Part shown: positions 17,366 through 25,430 of the stretch, one piece after another
How the letters are laid out: each line of letters opens with the position of its first letter
Position numbering within the stretch: the stretch's first letter is position 1
Origin: Streptomyces spirodelae
GTDB lineage: Bacteria > Actinomycetota > Actinomycetes > Streptomycetales > Streptomycetaceae
Direction: 5' to 3'
NCBI RefSeq assembly: GCF_017676385.1
Contig: NZ_JAFFZN010000020.1
Coordinates: forward strand, 1-64,000
Length of the DNA: 64,000 bases
Program-made: the position numbers and the translations under genes
The notes under the pieces: generated by a model
Database searches by the model: none
The model's input: the letters and a program-made list of their open reading frames with translations, nothing else
What the model was told of the DNA's origin: nothing

Positions 17366-18373
17366 CTAGCCCCAGCCCTTGGTGAGCCAGACCTGGTCCA
17401 GGTTGGCCTCGCACCCGGAGTCGCAGGAGATCTTGACCGAGTTCTGGCCTTTGTCGAGCTGAAGGTAGGAGTAGGAGTTCGTCCAGCCGTTCTCCCAGTC
17501 GCCTTCTTCGGCGTGCGAGAAGTTCTTCAGCCGCAGCGGCCGGCTCTCCGGCTTCCCGTTGACGGCCAGCGAGGCGTCCGCGTCCTTGCCCGGCACTGTG
17601 TAGCGCACATGCAGGGTGTACTTACCAGCCGCGGGTATGCCCTTGAGCTCCCAGGTCGCCGCGGCACCGGGCTGGTTCATGTCGACGTACGCGCCGCCGC
17701 GCGACTTGGCGCCCGGAACCTGTTTGCCCACGGTGGCGCCGTCCAGGTTGAGGCTGGCCGCGTCCTCCTTGGGCAGCTTGTCCGAGACGGGCTGCTGCTT
17801 CTTGTCCTTGTCGTCCTTCTTGTTGTCGCTCTGGTCCTGCTCGTCCTGCTGGGAGCCGCCCGTCTCCTTGGCCTGCGGCTCGCCACTGTTGTCGTCGTTG
17901 AAGACGATGGCCGCGCCGATGCCGATCACCACTGCGGCCACCACCGCTATCGCCCCCACCAGGAGGCCGGTCCTGCTCCGGCCGCCACGGCCGTTGCCCG
18001 GGGCACCCTGCTGCCGTGCGGCCGCCCGCCCGCCGGGCATGGTCTCCGGCGCGGCGTAGTGCGGGCTGGGCTGGTGTTCGGGCTGCGGAGGCTGCTGCGG
18101 GTAGCCGTAACCGGACTGCTGCTGGGAGTAGCCGGACCCCTGCTGCGGATAGCCGTAGCCGCTGCGCTGCTGTTGCTGCGGATAGCCGTAACCGTACTGG
18201 CGCTCGCCGACGGCACGGACCTGGTTGAAGGAGCGACGGGGGACGCCGGGCTGCTGCTGCCGGCCGGGTGCGTCCGACTGCTGGCCACCGCCCTCCTGCC
18301 GGTACAGATACGCGAACGGGTCCTCGTCGCCCCCTTCCGGCGCAGCCCCCGTGCCGTTGTTCTCGGCGGTCAT
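17366..18373 (-). CDS. Membrane-anchored protein with Gln/Tyr-rich N-terminus and CBM-like domain
   Basis: About 335 residues in three parts. Residues 1-125 are disordered and rich in Gly-Tyr-Pro-Gln (repeated YGYPQQ blocks). Next is one transmembrane helix, TGLLVGAIAVVAAVVIGIGAAIVF, then a charged Gln/Asp/Lys linker. The C-terminal 120 residues look like a family 6/35 carbohydrate-binding module: YVDMNQPGAAATWELKGIPA, YTLHVRYTVPG, LQLDKGQNSVKISCDSGCEANLDQVWLT. Topology should be N-in with the CBM outside. The start ATG at 18373 follows GGGAGTGAGGGG. The role may be cell-wall or sugar sensing next to cdgB; this is inferred. Confidence 0.78.
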   Translation of the reverse strand: MTAENNGTGAAPEGGDEDPFAYLYRQEGGGQQSDAPGRQQQPGVPRRSFNQVRAVGERQYGYGYPQQQQRSGYGYPQQGSGYSQQQSGYGYPQQPPQPEHQPSPHYAAPETMPGGRAAARQQGAPGNGRGGRSRTGLLVGAIAVVAAVVIGIGAAIVFNDDNSGEPQAKETGGSQQDEQDQSDNKKDDKDKKQQPVSDKLPKEDAASLNLDGATVGKQVPGAKSRGGAYVDMNQPGAAATWELKGIPAAGKYTLHVRYTVPGKDADASLAVNGKPESRPLRLKNFSHAEEGDWENGWTNSYSYLQLDKGQNSVKISCDSGCEANLDQVWLTKGWG

Positions 18374-18467
18374 CCCCTCACTCCCTACTGCGTCAGGTAT
18401 CCGGGCGAGCCTACCTCTCCTGGGTGAACCCTCCGGCACGTTCGGCGGCCGAGCGGCCGGGGCGGCG

Positions 18468-20231
18468 TCAGCCCGCCCGGCGCTGCCCCTTGGACCGGGA
18501 GCGCTTCTCCACATACATACGCTGGTCAGCGGATTGCAGGACCTCTTCGGCTGTCATTCCGCAGCTCGCCCAGCCGATGCCGAAGCTGGCGCCTACCCGC
18601 ACCGCGCGCCCGTCAACCTGGATCGGGGGAATGATCGCGTTCCGCAGCCGTACGGCCAGATCCTGCGCCTCTGCCGGGCCCAGTCCGTCGGCCAGCACCA
18701 CGAACTCGTCGCCGCCCAGCCGGGCGACCGTGTCGTCGTCCCGCACCCCGGCCTCCAGCCGGCGGGCGACCTCGATGAGGACCGCGTCGCCACAGTGGTG
18801 GCCGTAGCGGTCGTTGATGGACTTGAAGCCGTCCAGATCGCAGAAGAGAACCGCGAGCCCCTTCTCGCCGGGCCCCTCGCCCTTGGGCGGCACCGCGTGC
18901 ACATGGTGCGGGTCGGTGCCGCTGTCGGCGCCGAACCCGGCGAAGCCCCCGTAGCCGGTGCCTCCCGGCGCGTCGGCGGGACCGCCGGGCGCGGGAACGC
19001 CGGGCCCCTGCCCGGCGTCGGGTATCGCACCCAGGCCCTCCAGGTCCCAGAAATCACCCCCGTACCCCGCGGGCCGGCCGCTCGCGTACCCGGCTGAGGG
19101 ATCGACGGACACGACCCCCGGTACGGCTCCGGCCGGTGCCACCGGGCGGTCGTCGGGCCGCGCGCACAGCCGGCTGCCCAGCCGGGCCCGCAGCTCCGCA
19201 CTGTTGGGCAGGCCGGTCAGCGAGTCGTGACTGGCGCGGTGCGCGAGCTGCAGCTCGTGCCGCTTGCGCTCCTCGATGTCCTCGACGTGGGTGAGCAGAT
19301 AGCGCGGCCCGTCGGCGGTGTCGGCGACCACGGAGTTGCGCAGCGAGACCCAGACGTAGCTGCCGTCCCGGCGCGCCAGCCGCAGCTCGGCCCGCCCGCC
19401 CTCGGCCGAGGTGCGCAGCAGCGTCCCGATGTCGTCGGGGTGCACCAGGTCGGAGAAGGAGTAACGGCGCATCGCTGCGGCGGGCCGACCCAGCAGGCGG
19501 CACAGCGCGTCGTTGATCCGCAGCAGCCGCCCGTGCTGGTCCCCGCCCATCTCCGCGACAGCCATCCCGCTGGGCGCGTACTCGAACGCCTGCCGGAAGC
19601 TCTCCTCGCTGGCCCGCAGCGCCTGCTGCTCGCGCTCCAGCCGCACCAGCGCCCGCTGCATGTTCGAGCGCAGCCGGGCGTTGCTGATGGCGATGGCGGC
19701 CTGGGACGCGTACATCTGCAGCGCCTCGCAGCCCCAGGCGCCGGGACGGCGGCCGTTGCGAGGCCGGTCGACGGACAGGACGCCCAGCAGCTCGCCGTCG
19801 GAGGCGCACAGCGGCGCGAAGAGCCGGTCCATGGGGTGCCAGGCGTCCGGTGTGTCCCGTACCGGCGAGGGGGCGTGCCACTGCGGCACCTCGTCGTCGT
19901 CCAGCACCCAGCCCTCGGTGTACGGGATGAAGTGGAGCGCCCCCCACCGTTCGCCCATCGACAGCCGCCGCTCCCAGGCGGTACGGGGGCCGACCCGGCC
20001 CGCCATCATCGACTCGGCCGCGGCGCTGCCGGCGACGGCGGCCACCACCAGATCCCCGTCGGCCTGCACCAGGTGTACTGCCGATATCTCGAAGCCGAGG
20101 CCCTCGACCACCCCGTCGGCGACCGTCTGCAGGGTGTCGGCAAGACTGCGGGCGGTGCTCAGTTTCGCCACTACGCGGTGCAACTGACGCAGACTGGCGA
20201 GGCGGACATAGGGCTCCGACTCGGTTTCCAT
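18468..20231 (-). CDS. cdgB: GAF-PAS-GGDEF diguanylate cyclase (CdgB-like)
   Basis: Makes c-di-GMP, the second messenger that controls Streptomyces development through BldD. The 587 residues comprise an N-terminal GAF domain (about 20-180), a coiled coil ending in a PAS/PAC pair (about 210-330, with RRYSFSDLVHPDDIGTLL and GPRYLLTHVEDIEERKRHE), and a GGDEF domain. GGDEF begins HDSLTGLPNSAEL and has the metal motif VLFCDLDGFKSINDRYGHHCGD and the active site ARLGGDEFVVLAD. A Gly/Pro-rich insert of about 95 residues separates the first GGDEF helix from its catalytic strand. No EAL domain is present. The domain order and chromosomal neighbours match the cdgB gene known from S. coelicolor. Confidence 0.9.
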   Translation of the reverse strand: METESEPYVRLASLRQLHRVVAKLSTARSLADTLQTVADGVVEGLGFEISAVHLVQADGDLVVAAVAGSAAAESMMAGRVGPRTAWERRLSMGERWGALHFIPYTEGWVLDDDEVPQWHAPSPVRDTPDAWHPMDRLFAPLCASDGELLGVLSVDRPRNGRRPGAWGCEALQMYASQAAIAISNARLRSNMQRALVRLEREQQALRASEESFRQAFEYAPSGMAVAEMGGDQHGRLLRINDALCRLLGRPAAAMRRYSFSDLVHPDDIGTLLRTSAEGGRAELRLARRDGSYVWVSLRNSVVADTADGPRYLLTHVEDIEERKRHELQLAHRASHDSLTGLPNSAELRARLGSRLCARPDDRPVAPAGAVPGVVSVDPSAGYASGRPAGYGGDFWDLEGLGAIPDAGQGPGVPAPGGPADAPGGTGYGGFAGFGADSGTDPHHVHAVPPKGEGPGEKGLAVLFCDLDGFKSINDRYGHHCGDAVLIEVARRLEAGVRDDDTVARLGGDEFVVLADGLGPAEAQDLAVRLRNAIIPPIQVDGRAVRVGASFGIGWASCGMTAEEVLQSADQRMYVEKRSRSKGQRRAG

Positions 20232-20388
20232 AGCCCTCCCCCTGAGCCTTGTTCGTCAACTCCAGGTGCTCGTGGCGTCGCTTCCGGGCCTCACTGCCTC
20301 AGCGTCTCGGCTGCGTTTTCGGCTGCCACGGCCACTGAATCACAGCGAGCTGTTCACCCGGTACACAGGGTCAACAATTAATGCCCTC

Positions 20389-20404
20389 TGTGACTCATGT
20401 CACA
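20389..20404. promoter_or_regulatory. TGTGA-N6-TCACA palindrome (Crp-like or BldD-like operator)
   Basis: TGTGACTCATGTCACA is a perfect inverted repeat of the Crp form TGTGA-N6-TCACA and also fits the GTG-N6-GNCAC pattern reported for Streptomyces Crp. It is 158 bp upstream of the cdgB-like gene and 251 bp upstream of the flavin reductase. cdgB is a known BldD target, and BldD sites are also GTGA/TCAC palindromes. The spacing here fits Crp better. Confidence 0.5.
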
Positions 20405-20474
20405 ACAGTGCGCGATTAGTTGATTGCGCAACGTATTCCCTGGAGTGCCTGCGTACACAGTGAGTGCATGTCTG

Positions 20475-20535
20475 GGCATGCAGTGCGTGCACCCGGCATG
20501 CAGTGTGTGCATGTCCGGGCATGCAGTGCGTGTAC
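20475..20535. repeat. Three-copy GGCATGCAGTG repeat
   Basis: GGCATGCAGTGCGTGCAC (20475-20492), GGCATGCAGTGTGTGCAT (20495-20512) and GGCATGCAGTGCGTGTAC (20518-20535) are near-identical 18-mers spaced 20 and 23 bp. Each contains the palindrome GCATGC. They lie upstream of the flavin reductase in the divergent gap with cdgB. They could be a multi-site operator or a mini-repeat. Confidence 0.75.
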
Positions 20536-20654
20536 CTCCGGCACAGCCTCGTACACGGCCCCCCGGCACGGGCCGGTGCCGTCGATGGTCCTAGGCCCCG
20601 TCTGGTCCCCGAGCCCGATGCGGGGCCCGGAAAGCGGCGGCTAGCGTAGCCGAC

Positions 20655-21224
20655 GTGTCCTACGCAGTGCAGCAGCAAACGACCCCCGTGCCCCGTACCC
20701 CCTCGATGCCCCATCCTGATGGGGTGAGTGACGAGGAGTTCCGCGCCGCCATGGCGCGGCTGGCGGCCGGCGTAGTGCTTGTCACCGCGCACGACCCCGA
20801 GGAGGGAGCACGCGGCGAGGACGTCGGCATGACGGCCACCGCGTTCATGTCCGTCTCGCTGGACCCGCCGCTGGTTCTGGTCAGCGTGCGCGAGGAATCC
20901 CGGATGGACGAGCTGCTCGCACGCCAGGACCACTGGGCGGTCTCCCTGCTCACGGACGCCCAGACCAAGACCGCCGGTCGCTTCGCAATGAAGGCGCGGC
21001 TCAGCGACCGGCTCCTCTTCCAGGAGCTCCCCCACACCCGCGGCACCGTCAGCGGCGCACCCCTGGTGGACGGCGCGCTGGCGGCTGTCGAATGCCGCAC
21101 GGAGCAGCGGGTGACGGCGGGCGACCACACCCTGGTCATCGGGCGCGTACTGGCCACGCGAGTCACCCATGCCGAGGGTGGGCCACTGCTGTACTACAGC
21201 GGGCGGTACCGGTCGCTGCGGTGA
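20655..21224 (+). CDS. Flavin reductase domain protein
   Basis: FMN-binding split-barrel protein of 189 residues, related to the small reductase components of two-component monooxygenases. Family motifs: FRAAMARLAAGVVLVTAHD, VGMTATAFMSVSLDPPLVLVSV (flavin-contacting), ALAAVECRTEQRVTAGDHTLVIGRV, and the end YYSGRYRSL. The partner oxygenase is not next to it. The start is GTG at 20655 and a short disordered head precedes the domain. It is divergent from cdgB across a gap rich in repeats. Confidence 0.9.
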   Translation: MSYAVQQQTTPVPRTPSMPHPDGVSDEEFRAAMARLAAGVVLVTAHDPEEGARGEDVGMTATAFMSVSLDPPLVLVSVREESRMDELLARQDHWAVSLLTDAQTKTAGRFAMKARLSDRLLFQELPHTRGTVSGAPLVDGALAAVECRTEQRVTAGDHTLVIGRVLATRVTHAEGGPLLYYSGRYRSLR

Positions 21225-21336
21225 CCGCGGGCAAGGACCGCGGCCCGGTGAGCCCGGCAGGGACCGCGGCCCGGTGAGCCCGGTAAGGATGTGCCCCTAC
21301 GCGTCGTCGCGAGCCACTTGCGGGGCACCGGGAACG

Positions 21337-21777
21337 TCAGTCCCAGCCGCGCCCCGTGCGGCCCCGCTTCAGCTCGCTGCGCTGCTTCTTCTGGCGCAGC
21401 CTGCGCTCATTGATCCCGCGCGGGACCTTCTTCTTGCGCCGCGGCGGTGGCGGGGGCGCCGTCGCCTCGGCGAGCAGCGAGGCCATGCGCACCGCCGCCG
21501 TCTCCCGGTTGCGCCACTGCGACCTGTGCTCACTCGCCCGTACGACCAACACGGTGCCGTCCACCAGACGGTTGGCCAGCCGCTCCAGGGCGCGGCGCTT
21601 CCACACCTCGGGCAGCGCCTGGGTGCCAGCCACGTCGAAGCGGACCTCGACCTGGCTGTCGCTGGTGTTCACATGCTGGCCGCCCGGCCCCGACGAGCGC
21701 GTGAAGCGCCACGTCAGCTCGGCCTCGGGCAGGGCGACCGCGCCTCGGATGTAGTAGGGACCGGACATGGGTTCCAT
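21337..21777 (-). CDS. arfB: Peptidyl-tRNA hydrolase ArfB (ribosome rescue)
   Basis: Release-factor-like protein of 146 residues that hydrolyses peptidyl-tRNA on stalled ribosomes. The catalytic loop TRSSGPGGQHVNTSDSQVEV carries the GGQ motif near residue 30. A long basic tail (PPPPPRRKKKVPRGINERRL, then RQKKQRSELKR) would enter the empty mRNA channel, as known for ArfB/YaeJ. Length and layout match the family. The start could be the ATG at 21777 or 21768; neither has a clear ribosome binding site. Confidence 0.95.
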   Translation of the reverse strand: MEPMSGPYYIRGAVALPEAELTWRFTRSSGPGGQHVNTSDSQVEVRFDVAGTQALPEVWKRRALERLANRLVDGTVLVVRASEHRSQWRNRETAAVRMASLLAEATAPPPPPRRKKKVPRGINERRLRQKKQRSELKRGRTGRGWD

Positions 21778-22015
21778 GGTCAGGGCTCACGGCGCGGACG
21801 TCATCCGCTTTTCACCCGGCTGGTTTCGCCCGGCTGGTCCCGCCGCGAAGGTAAAGGAAGCAAAGTCGGCCCGGAAAGCTGGAACCCGCCCGTCCCCCCG
21901 CTGCGTTGTGCAGGGTGTGAGGCGTGCGGCCGCGGACCCCGGCGAGGTTCCGTTCCGACGCCGGTGATTTCCTCGGGGAACACCACAAGAGCCAGATACG
22001 ACAGAAGGGCACCCC

Positions 22016-22591
22016 ATGGCTGTAAGCCTGTCCAAAGGCGGCAACGTCTCGCTCACCAAGGAGGCACCGGGCCTGAGCGCCGTCACGGTCGGCCTCGGCT
22101 GGGACGTGCGCACCACCACCGGCACGGACTTCGACCTCGACGCGAGCGCCATCGCGGTGACCGCCGAGGGCAAGGTCTACTCCGACCAGCACTTCATCTT
22201 CTTCAACAACAAGGCGACGCCGGACCAGTCCATCGTGCACACCGGTGACAACCTCACCGGTGAGGGCGAGGGCGACGACGAGCAGATCAACGTCAACCTG
22301 GCCGCGCTGCCCGCCGAGATCGACAAGATCGTCTTCCCGGTCTCGATCTACGACGCGGAGACCCGCAGCCAGAACTTCGGCCAGGTGCGGAACGCCTTCA
22401 TCCGCATCATCAACCAGGCCGGCGGCACCGAGATCGCCCGCTACGACCTGAGCGAGGACGCCGCGACCGAGACCGCCATGGTCTTCGGCGAGCTGTACCG
22501 CAACGGCGCCGAGTGGAAGTTCCGCGCCGTCGGCCAGGGCTACGCCTCCGGCCTGGTGGGCATCGCCCAGGACTTCGGCGTCAACGTCTGA
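22016..22591 (+). CDS. terD: TerD-family stress protein
   Basis: Calcium-binding beta-sandwich protein of 191 residues from the tellurite-resistance/stress family. Family signatures: MAVSLSKGGNVSLTKEAPGL, VGLGWDVRTTTGTDFDLDAS, FFNNKATPDQSIVHTGDNLT, and VFPVSIYDAETRSQNFGQV, with the acidic Ca2+ loops DFDLDASA and GEGEGDDEQI. Streptomyces carry many such paralogs linked to development and oxidative stress, and tellurite is probably not the natural role. A monocistronic unit is likely, with its own strong terminator at 22654. Confidence 0.95.
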   Translation: MAVSLSKGGNVSLTKEAPGLSAVTVGLGWDVRTTTGTDFDLDASAIAVTAEGKVYSDQHFIFFNNKATPDQSIVHTGDNLTGEGEGDDEQINVNLAALPAEIDKIVFPVSIYDAETRSQNFGQVRNAFIRIINQAGGTEIARYDLSEDAATETAMVFGELYRNGAEWKFRAVGQGYASGLVGIAQDFGVNV

Positions 22592-22653
22592 GGACCGCGC
22601 CGCAGCCCTGCTCAGCCCGCTCGCTGGACGGGCTCAAGGCCGCGCAGCCCTGA

Positions 22654-22685
22654 GGGTGGCGCTCCCCACCGAGGGAGCGCCACCC
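22654..22685 (+). terminator. Terminator after terD
   Basis: Perfect 13-bp stem GGGTGGCGCTCCC / GGGAGCGCCACCC with loop CACCGA, 62 bp past the terD stop. Confidence 0.85.
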
Positions 22686-22754
22686 CGACGGCCCGCCCCG
22701 CCACCGGCCACCCGCCCCGCGTCCAGCGATTGCGCGGCGTGACACCATCGCGGC

Positions 22755-23261
22755 GTGCTCGACATCGGCTACGCCCTCTCCCGCCGCTTCCCCGATCCGC
22801 CCCAGACGGACTACCGCAGCGCCGACGTGCACGCCCTGCGGCACGATCTCTTCTGCGGCGATATCTATCTCGCCGACACGGCCGCCGACCGCGAGCTGTC
22901 CACAGCCTGGGGATGGGTGCCGGTGCTCGACTTCGCCTGGGCGCTGTGCGACATCGCCGAAGAGCTGGACAGCGACCCCCGCGGCAGCCGGTCCCCAGGG
23001 CCGCACCGCGCCACCCTGGACTTCACCGAGTCGGCCGAACTGCTGCGCTTCACCCGCCGCTTCGGCTGGGTGGAGATCACCGCCGACTGGGCGCCCGACG
23101 ACGAGGGCCCGCTCTCCTTCTCGCACGACGAGCTGCGCCGCGAGGCCCGCGACTTCCTGCACGACCTCGTGGCCGACCTCTCCGACATGCACGAGGGCCT
23201 GCAGGCCAACCCTGCCGTGTGGTCGCTGACAGCCCGCTTTCCCAGGGTCCCGGTGCCGTAA
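22755..23261 (+). CDS. Conserved hypothetical protein
   Basis: A 168-residue acidic soluble protein with no catalytic motif that I can recognise. It opens LDIGYALSRRFPDPPQTDYR, has WGWVPVLDFAWALCDIAEEL and an LDFTESAELLRFTRR segment, and ends in a helical region DELRREARDFLHDLVADLSD. No signal peptide or membrane helix. The start is GTG at 22755. It looks like one of the actinomycete families with a domain of unknown function. Codon pattern (high GC at third positions) supports a real gene. Confidence 0.75.
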   Translation: MLDIGYALSRRFPDPPQTDYRSADVHALRHDLFCGDIYLADTAADRELSTAWGWVPVLDFAWALCDIAEELDSDPRGSRSPGPHRATLDFTESAELLRFTRRFGWVEITADWAPDDEGPLSFSHDELRREARDFLHDLVADLSDMHEGLQANPAVWSLTARFPRVPVP

Positions 23262-23289
23262 GGACCGGCCCGTGAGGGGTCGCGCTCCC

Positions 23290-23419
23290 GTGCAAGGTGC
23301 GCGCCCGTGCAGGGTGCGCTCCCGTGCAGGGTGCGCTCCCGTGCAAGGTGCGCTCCCGTGCAAGGTGCGCGTGTCTGCGAGGGCTCACGCGCCCGTGACG
23401 ACTCACGCGCCCGTGACGG
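23290..23419. repeat. Minisatellite: 17-bp repeat x5, then 18-bp repeat x2
   Basis: The unit GTGCAAGGTGCGCTCCC, with small variants, starts at 23290, 23307, 23324, 23341 and 23358. It is followed by CTCACGCGCCCGTGACGA at 23384 and 23402. The tract fills the gap between two convergent genes. There are no spacers, so it is not a CRISPR array. Confidence 0.9.
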
Positions 23420-23431
23420 CTCTCCCGCTTC

Positions 23432-24103
23432 TCAGGGCTCCACCCGCACCCCGATCTGTGCCGCGAACGCAGGGGCGAGCTCCATCAGTTGGCCCGGGCT
23501 GATGACGGCGCCGGCCAGCCGGTCCACTCCCGTGGCCAGTTCGAGCTCCGTCACTCCGCGCAGGTCCACGTCCGTGAGGCGTACGAGGTGGAACTCGGCC
23601 CGGCGCAGCACGCAGTCGCGGAACGCCACTCGTTCGAGCGAAGCGCCCGAGAAGTCGGGCTCGTGCAGCACACAGCCCTCGAAGGTGACGTCGGTCAGCT
23701 CGGCCTGCCGGAGATTCAGGAAGTCGATCTTCCCGCCCCGCACCAGCACCCGGTTCAACCGCGCTCCGTGCAGCTGCACGCCGCCCAGCCGGGCGTCCCG
23801 CAGCTCCACATCGCGCAGCTCGGCGCCCGCGAGCTGGGTGCCGACGCCCCACACCCCCTCCAGCACGGAGTCGATCACCCGAAGCCGCCCCAGCCGGGCC
23901 TCGTCCAGCGCGCATCTGTACATCCCCACGTCCAGGAACGTGGCACCGCTCCCGTCGGCCCCGCTCAGATCGAGCCCCTCGAACCGCACTCCGTCGTAGT
24001 CCCCGTCGGGCTCCAGACCGCGCCCCGCGAAGGGCCGCAGCTCGGGCAGGGAGATCTCCGGGCGCCGTGCTTCACGTACTGCCGATGTCGCCATGTGAGC
24101 CAT
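23432..24103 (-). CDS. Pentapeptide-repeat protein
   Basis: A 223-residue protein folding as a right-handed quadrilateral beta-helix. A(D/N)LxX five-residue repeats run from about residue 45: FEGLDLSGADGSGATFLDVG, LAGAELRDVELRDARLGGVQ, LHGARLNRVLVRGGKIDFLN, LRQAELTDVTFEGCVLHEPD and FSGASLERVAFRDCVLRRAE. Such proteins can mimic DNA (MfpA/Qnr-like gyrase protection), but most have no known role. No membrane segment. The start is ATG at 24103, with 24094 also possible. Confidence 0.9.
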   Translation of the reverse strand: MAHMATSAVREARRPEISLPELRPFAGRGLEPDGDYDGVRFEGLDLSGADGSGATFLDVGMYRCALDEARLGRLRVIDSVLEGVWGVGTQLAGAELRDVELRDARLGGVQLHGARLNRVLVRGGKIDFLNLRQAELTDVTFEGCVLHEPDFSGASLERVAFRDCVLRRAEFHLVRLTDVDLRGVTELELATGVDRLAGAVISPGQLMELAPAFAAQIGVRVEP

Positions 24104-24117
24104 GCTGCCCCCGACCA

Positions 24118-24212
24118 CTGACAACGACGGCTGCTGACAACGCGGCCACCGACCACGACAGTTTCTGACAGCGACGGTTCCTGACAACAACGGTTTCTGA
24201 CAACAACGGCTT
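24118..24212. repeat. 16-bp tandem repeat (CTGACAACRACGGYTT)
   Basis: Copies start at 24118, 24134, 24165, 24181 and 24197, with a degenerate one at 24150, keeping a 16-bp period. The tract is in the divergent promoter gap between the pentapeptide-repeat gene and the oxidoreductase. It may affect regulation by phase, or be neutral. Confidence 0.85.
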
Positions 24213-24304
24213 CGAGCCCGCGGTTGACTTCAACCATGCTTCAAGTTGGAGCCTTGGCGCGAGCCGGACATCCGGTCCGGCTCGTCCCAGAAGGAGCGAC
24301 GCCC

Positions 24305-25366
24305 ATGCACGCCGTACGCCTGCACGCCTTCGGTCCCGCCGAGAACCTGACGTACGAGGAGGTGCCCGACCCCCTCCCCGGCCCCGGCCAGGTCCGGATA
24401 GCCGTACGCGCCGCGGGCGTCCACCTGCTGGACGCCACGCTGCGCGCCGGTGTCAGACAGGGCCCGCTCCCCCTCCCCGAACTGCCCACCATCCCCGGCC
24501 GCGAGGTCGCCGGAACGGTCGAGGCGCTGGGTGAGGGCACGCCCGAACACTGGCTCGGCCAACAGGTCACCGTGCACCTCGGCCGGGCGCCAGGCGGCTA
24601 CGCCGAGCTCGTCGTCGCCGACGCGACCGCCCTCCAGCCCGTTCCCGACGCGCTCTCCGCCGCGCAGGCCGTCGCCATGATCGGCACCGGGCGCACCGTG
24701 ATGGGCGTACTCCACGGGACCGACATCCGCGCCGCGCACACCGTGCTGGTCCTGAGCGCCGCCGGCGGTATGGGCGCCCTGCTGACGCAGTACGCCAAGC
24801 ACCGGGGCGCCCGCGTCATCGGCGCCGCCGGCGGCCCGGCCAAGACGGCAACCGTCCGCGAGCTGGGCGCCGACCTAGCCGTCGACTACTCGCGCCCGGA
24901 CTGGGCCGACCGCATCCGCGCTGCGTACGGCGAACGCCCCGTGCACCACCTGTTCGACGGCCCCGGCGGCGCGCTCGCCCGTACGGCACTCGGACTGCTC
25001 GCACATGGCAGCACGCACTACGCCTACGGCGGCTCGTCCTCACTGCTGAGCGGCATCGGCGGGCGGCAGGAGGAGCCGGGGCAGCAGGAGCAGGCGGGGC
25101 AGCCGGGGTCAGGGGAAGCACCCGGGGAAGCCCTCCCCTCAGAGGACTCCGCCGAAGAGCAGGCCGCCCGGGGCATCACCGTCCGTTCCCTGGAAGCCGG
25201 CTTCATGCTGGAGCACAAGCGCGAACTGGAGACCGAGGCGCTGGAGCTGGCCGGCAAAGGGGTGCTCACACCCCTCGTGCACACGTTCCCGCTCGCCGAG
25301 GCGGGCGCCGCGCACCGGGCGATGGAGACCCGCGGTACGACGGGAAAGGTGGTATTGGTCCCATAA
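24305..25366 (+). CDS. Zinc-type alcohol dehydrogenase-like / quinone oxidoreductase
   Basis: MDR-superfamily NADPH-dependent oxidoreductase, 353 residues. GroES-like N-domain: MHAVRLHAFGPAENLTYEEV, PGPGQVRIAVRAAGVHLLDA, and PGREVAGTVEALGEG. The Rossmann domain has LVLSAAGGMGALLTQYAKHRGARVIG. The catalytic-zinc Cys/His ligands of true alcohol dehydrogenases are absent, so it belongs to the quinone reductase/enoyl reductase branch. A Gly/Glu/Gln-rich insert (QEEPGQQEQAGQPGSGEAPG) near residue 265 is unusual. The start ATG at 24305 follows AAGGAG. Confidence 0.9.
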   Translation: MHAVRLHAFGPAENLTYEEVPDPLPGPGQVRIAVRAAGVHLLDATLRAGVRQGPLPLPELPTIPGREVAGTVEALGEGTPEHWLGQQVTVHLGRAPGGYAELVVADATALQPVPDALSAAQAVAMIGTGRTVMGVLHGTDIRAAHTVLVLSAAGGMGALLTQYAKHRGARVIGAAGGPAKTATVRELGADLAVDYSRPDWADRIRAAYGERPVHHLFDGPGGALARTALGLLAHGSTHYAYGGSSSLLSGIGGRQEEPGQQEQAGQPGSGEAPGEALPSEDSAEEQAARGITVRSLEAGFMLEHKRELETEALELAGKGVLTPLVHTFPLAEAGAAHRAMETRGTTGKVVLVP

Positions 25367-25430
25367 CCAGCACCTCCCATAACCACCTTCCGTGCCCGGC
25401 GAGTCGGCGCGCTGTCCTACCGTTCTCCCC

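Noticed and set aside
23290..23419. Possible CRISPR array
   Set aside because: Repeats are directly adjacent with no unique spacers, and no cas genes are present.
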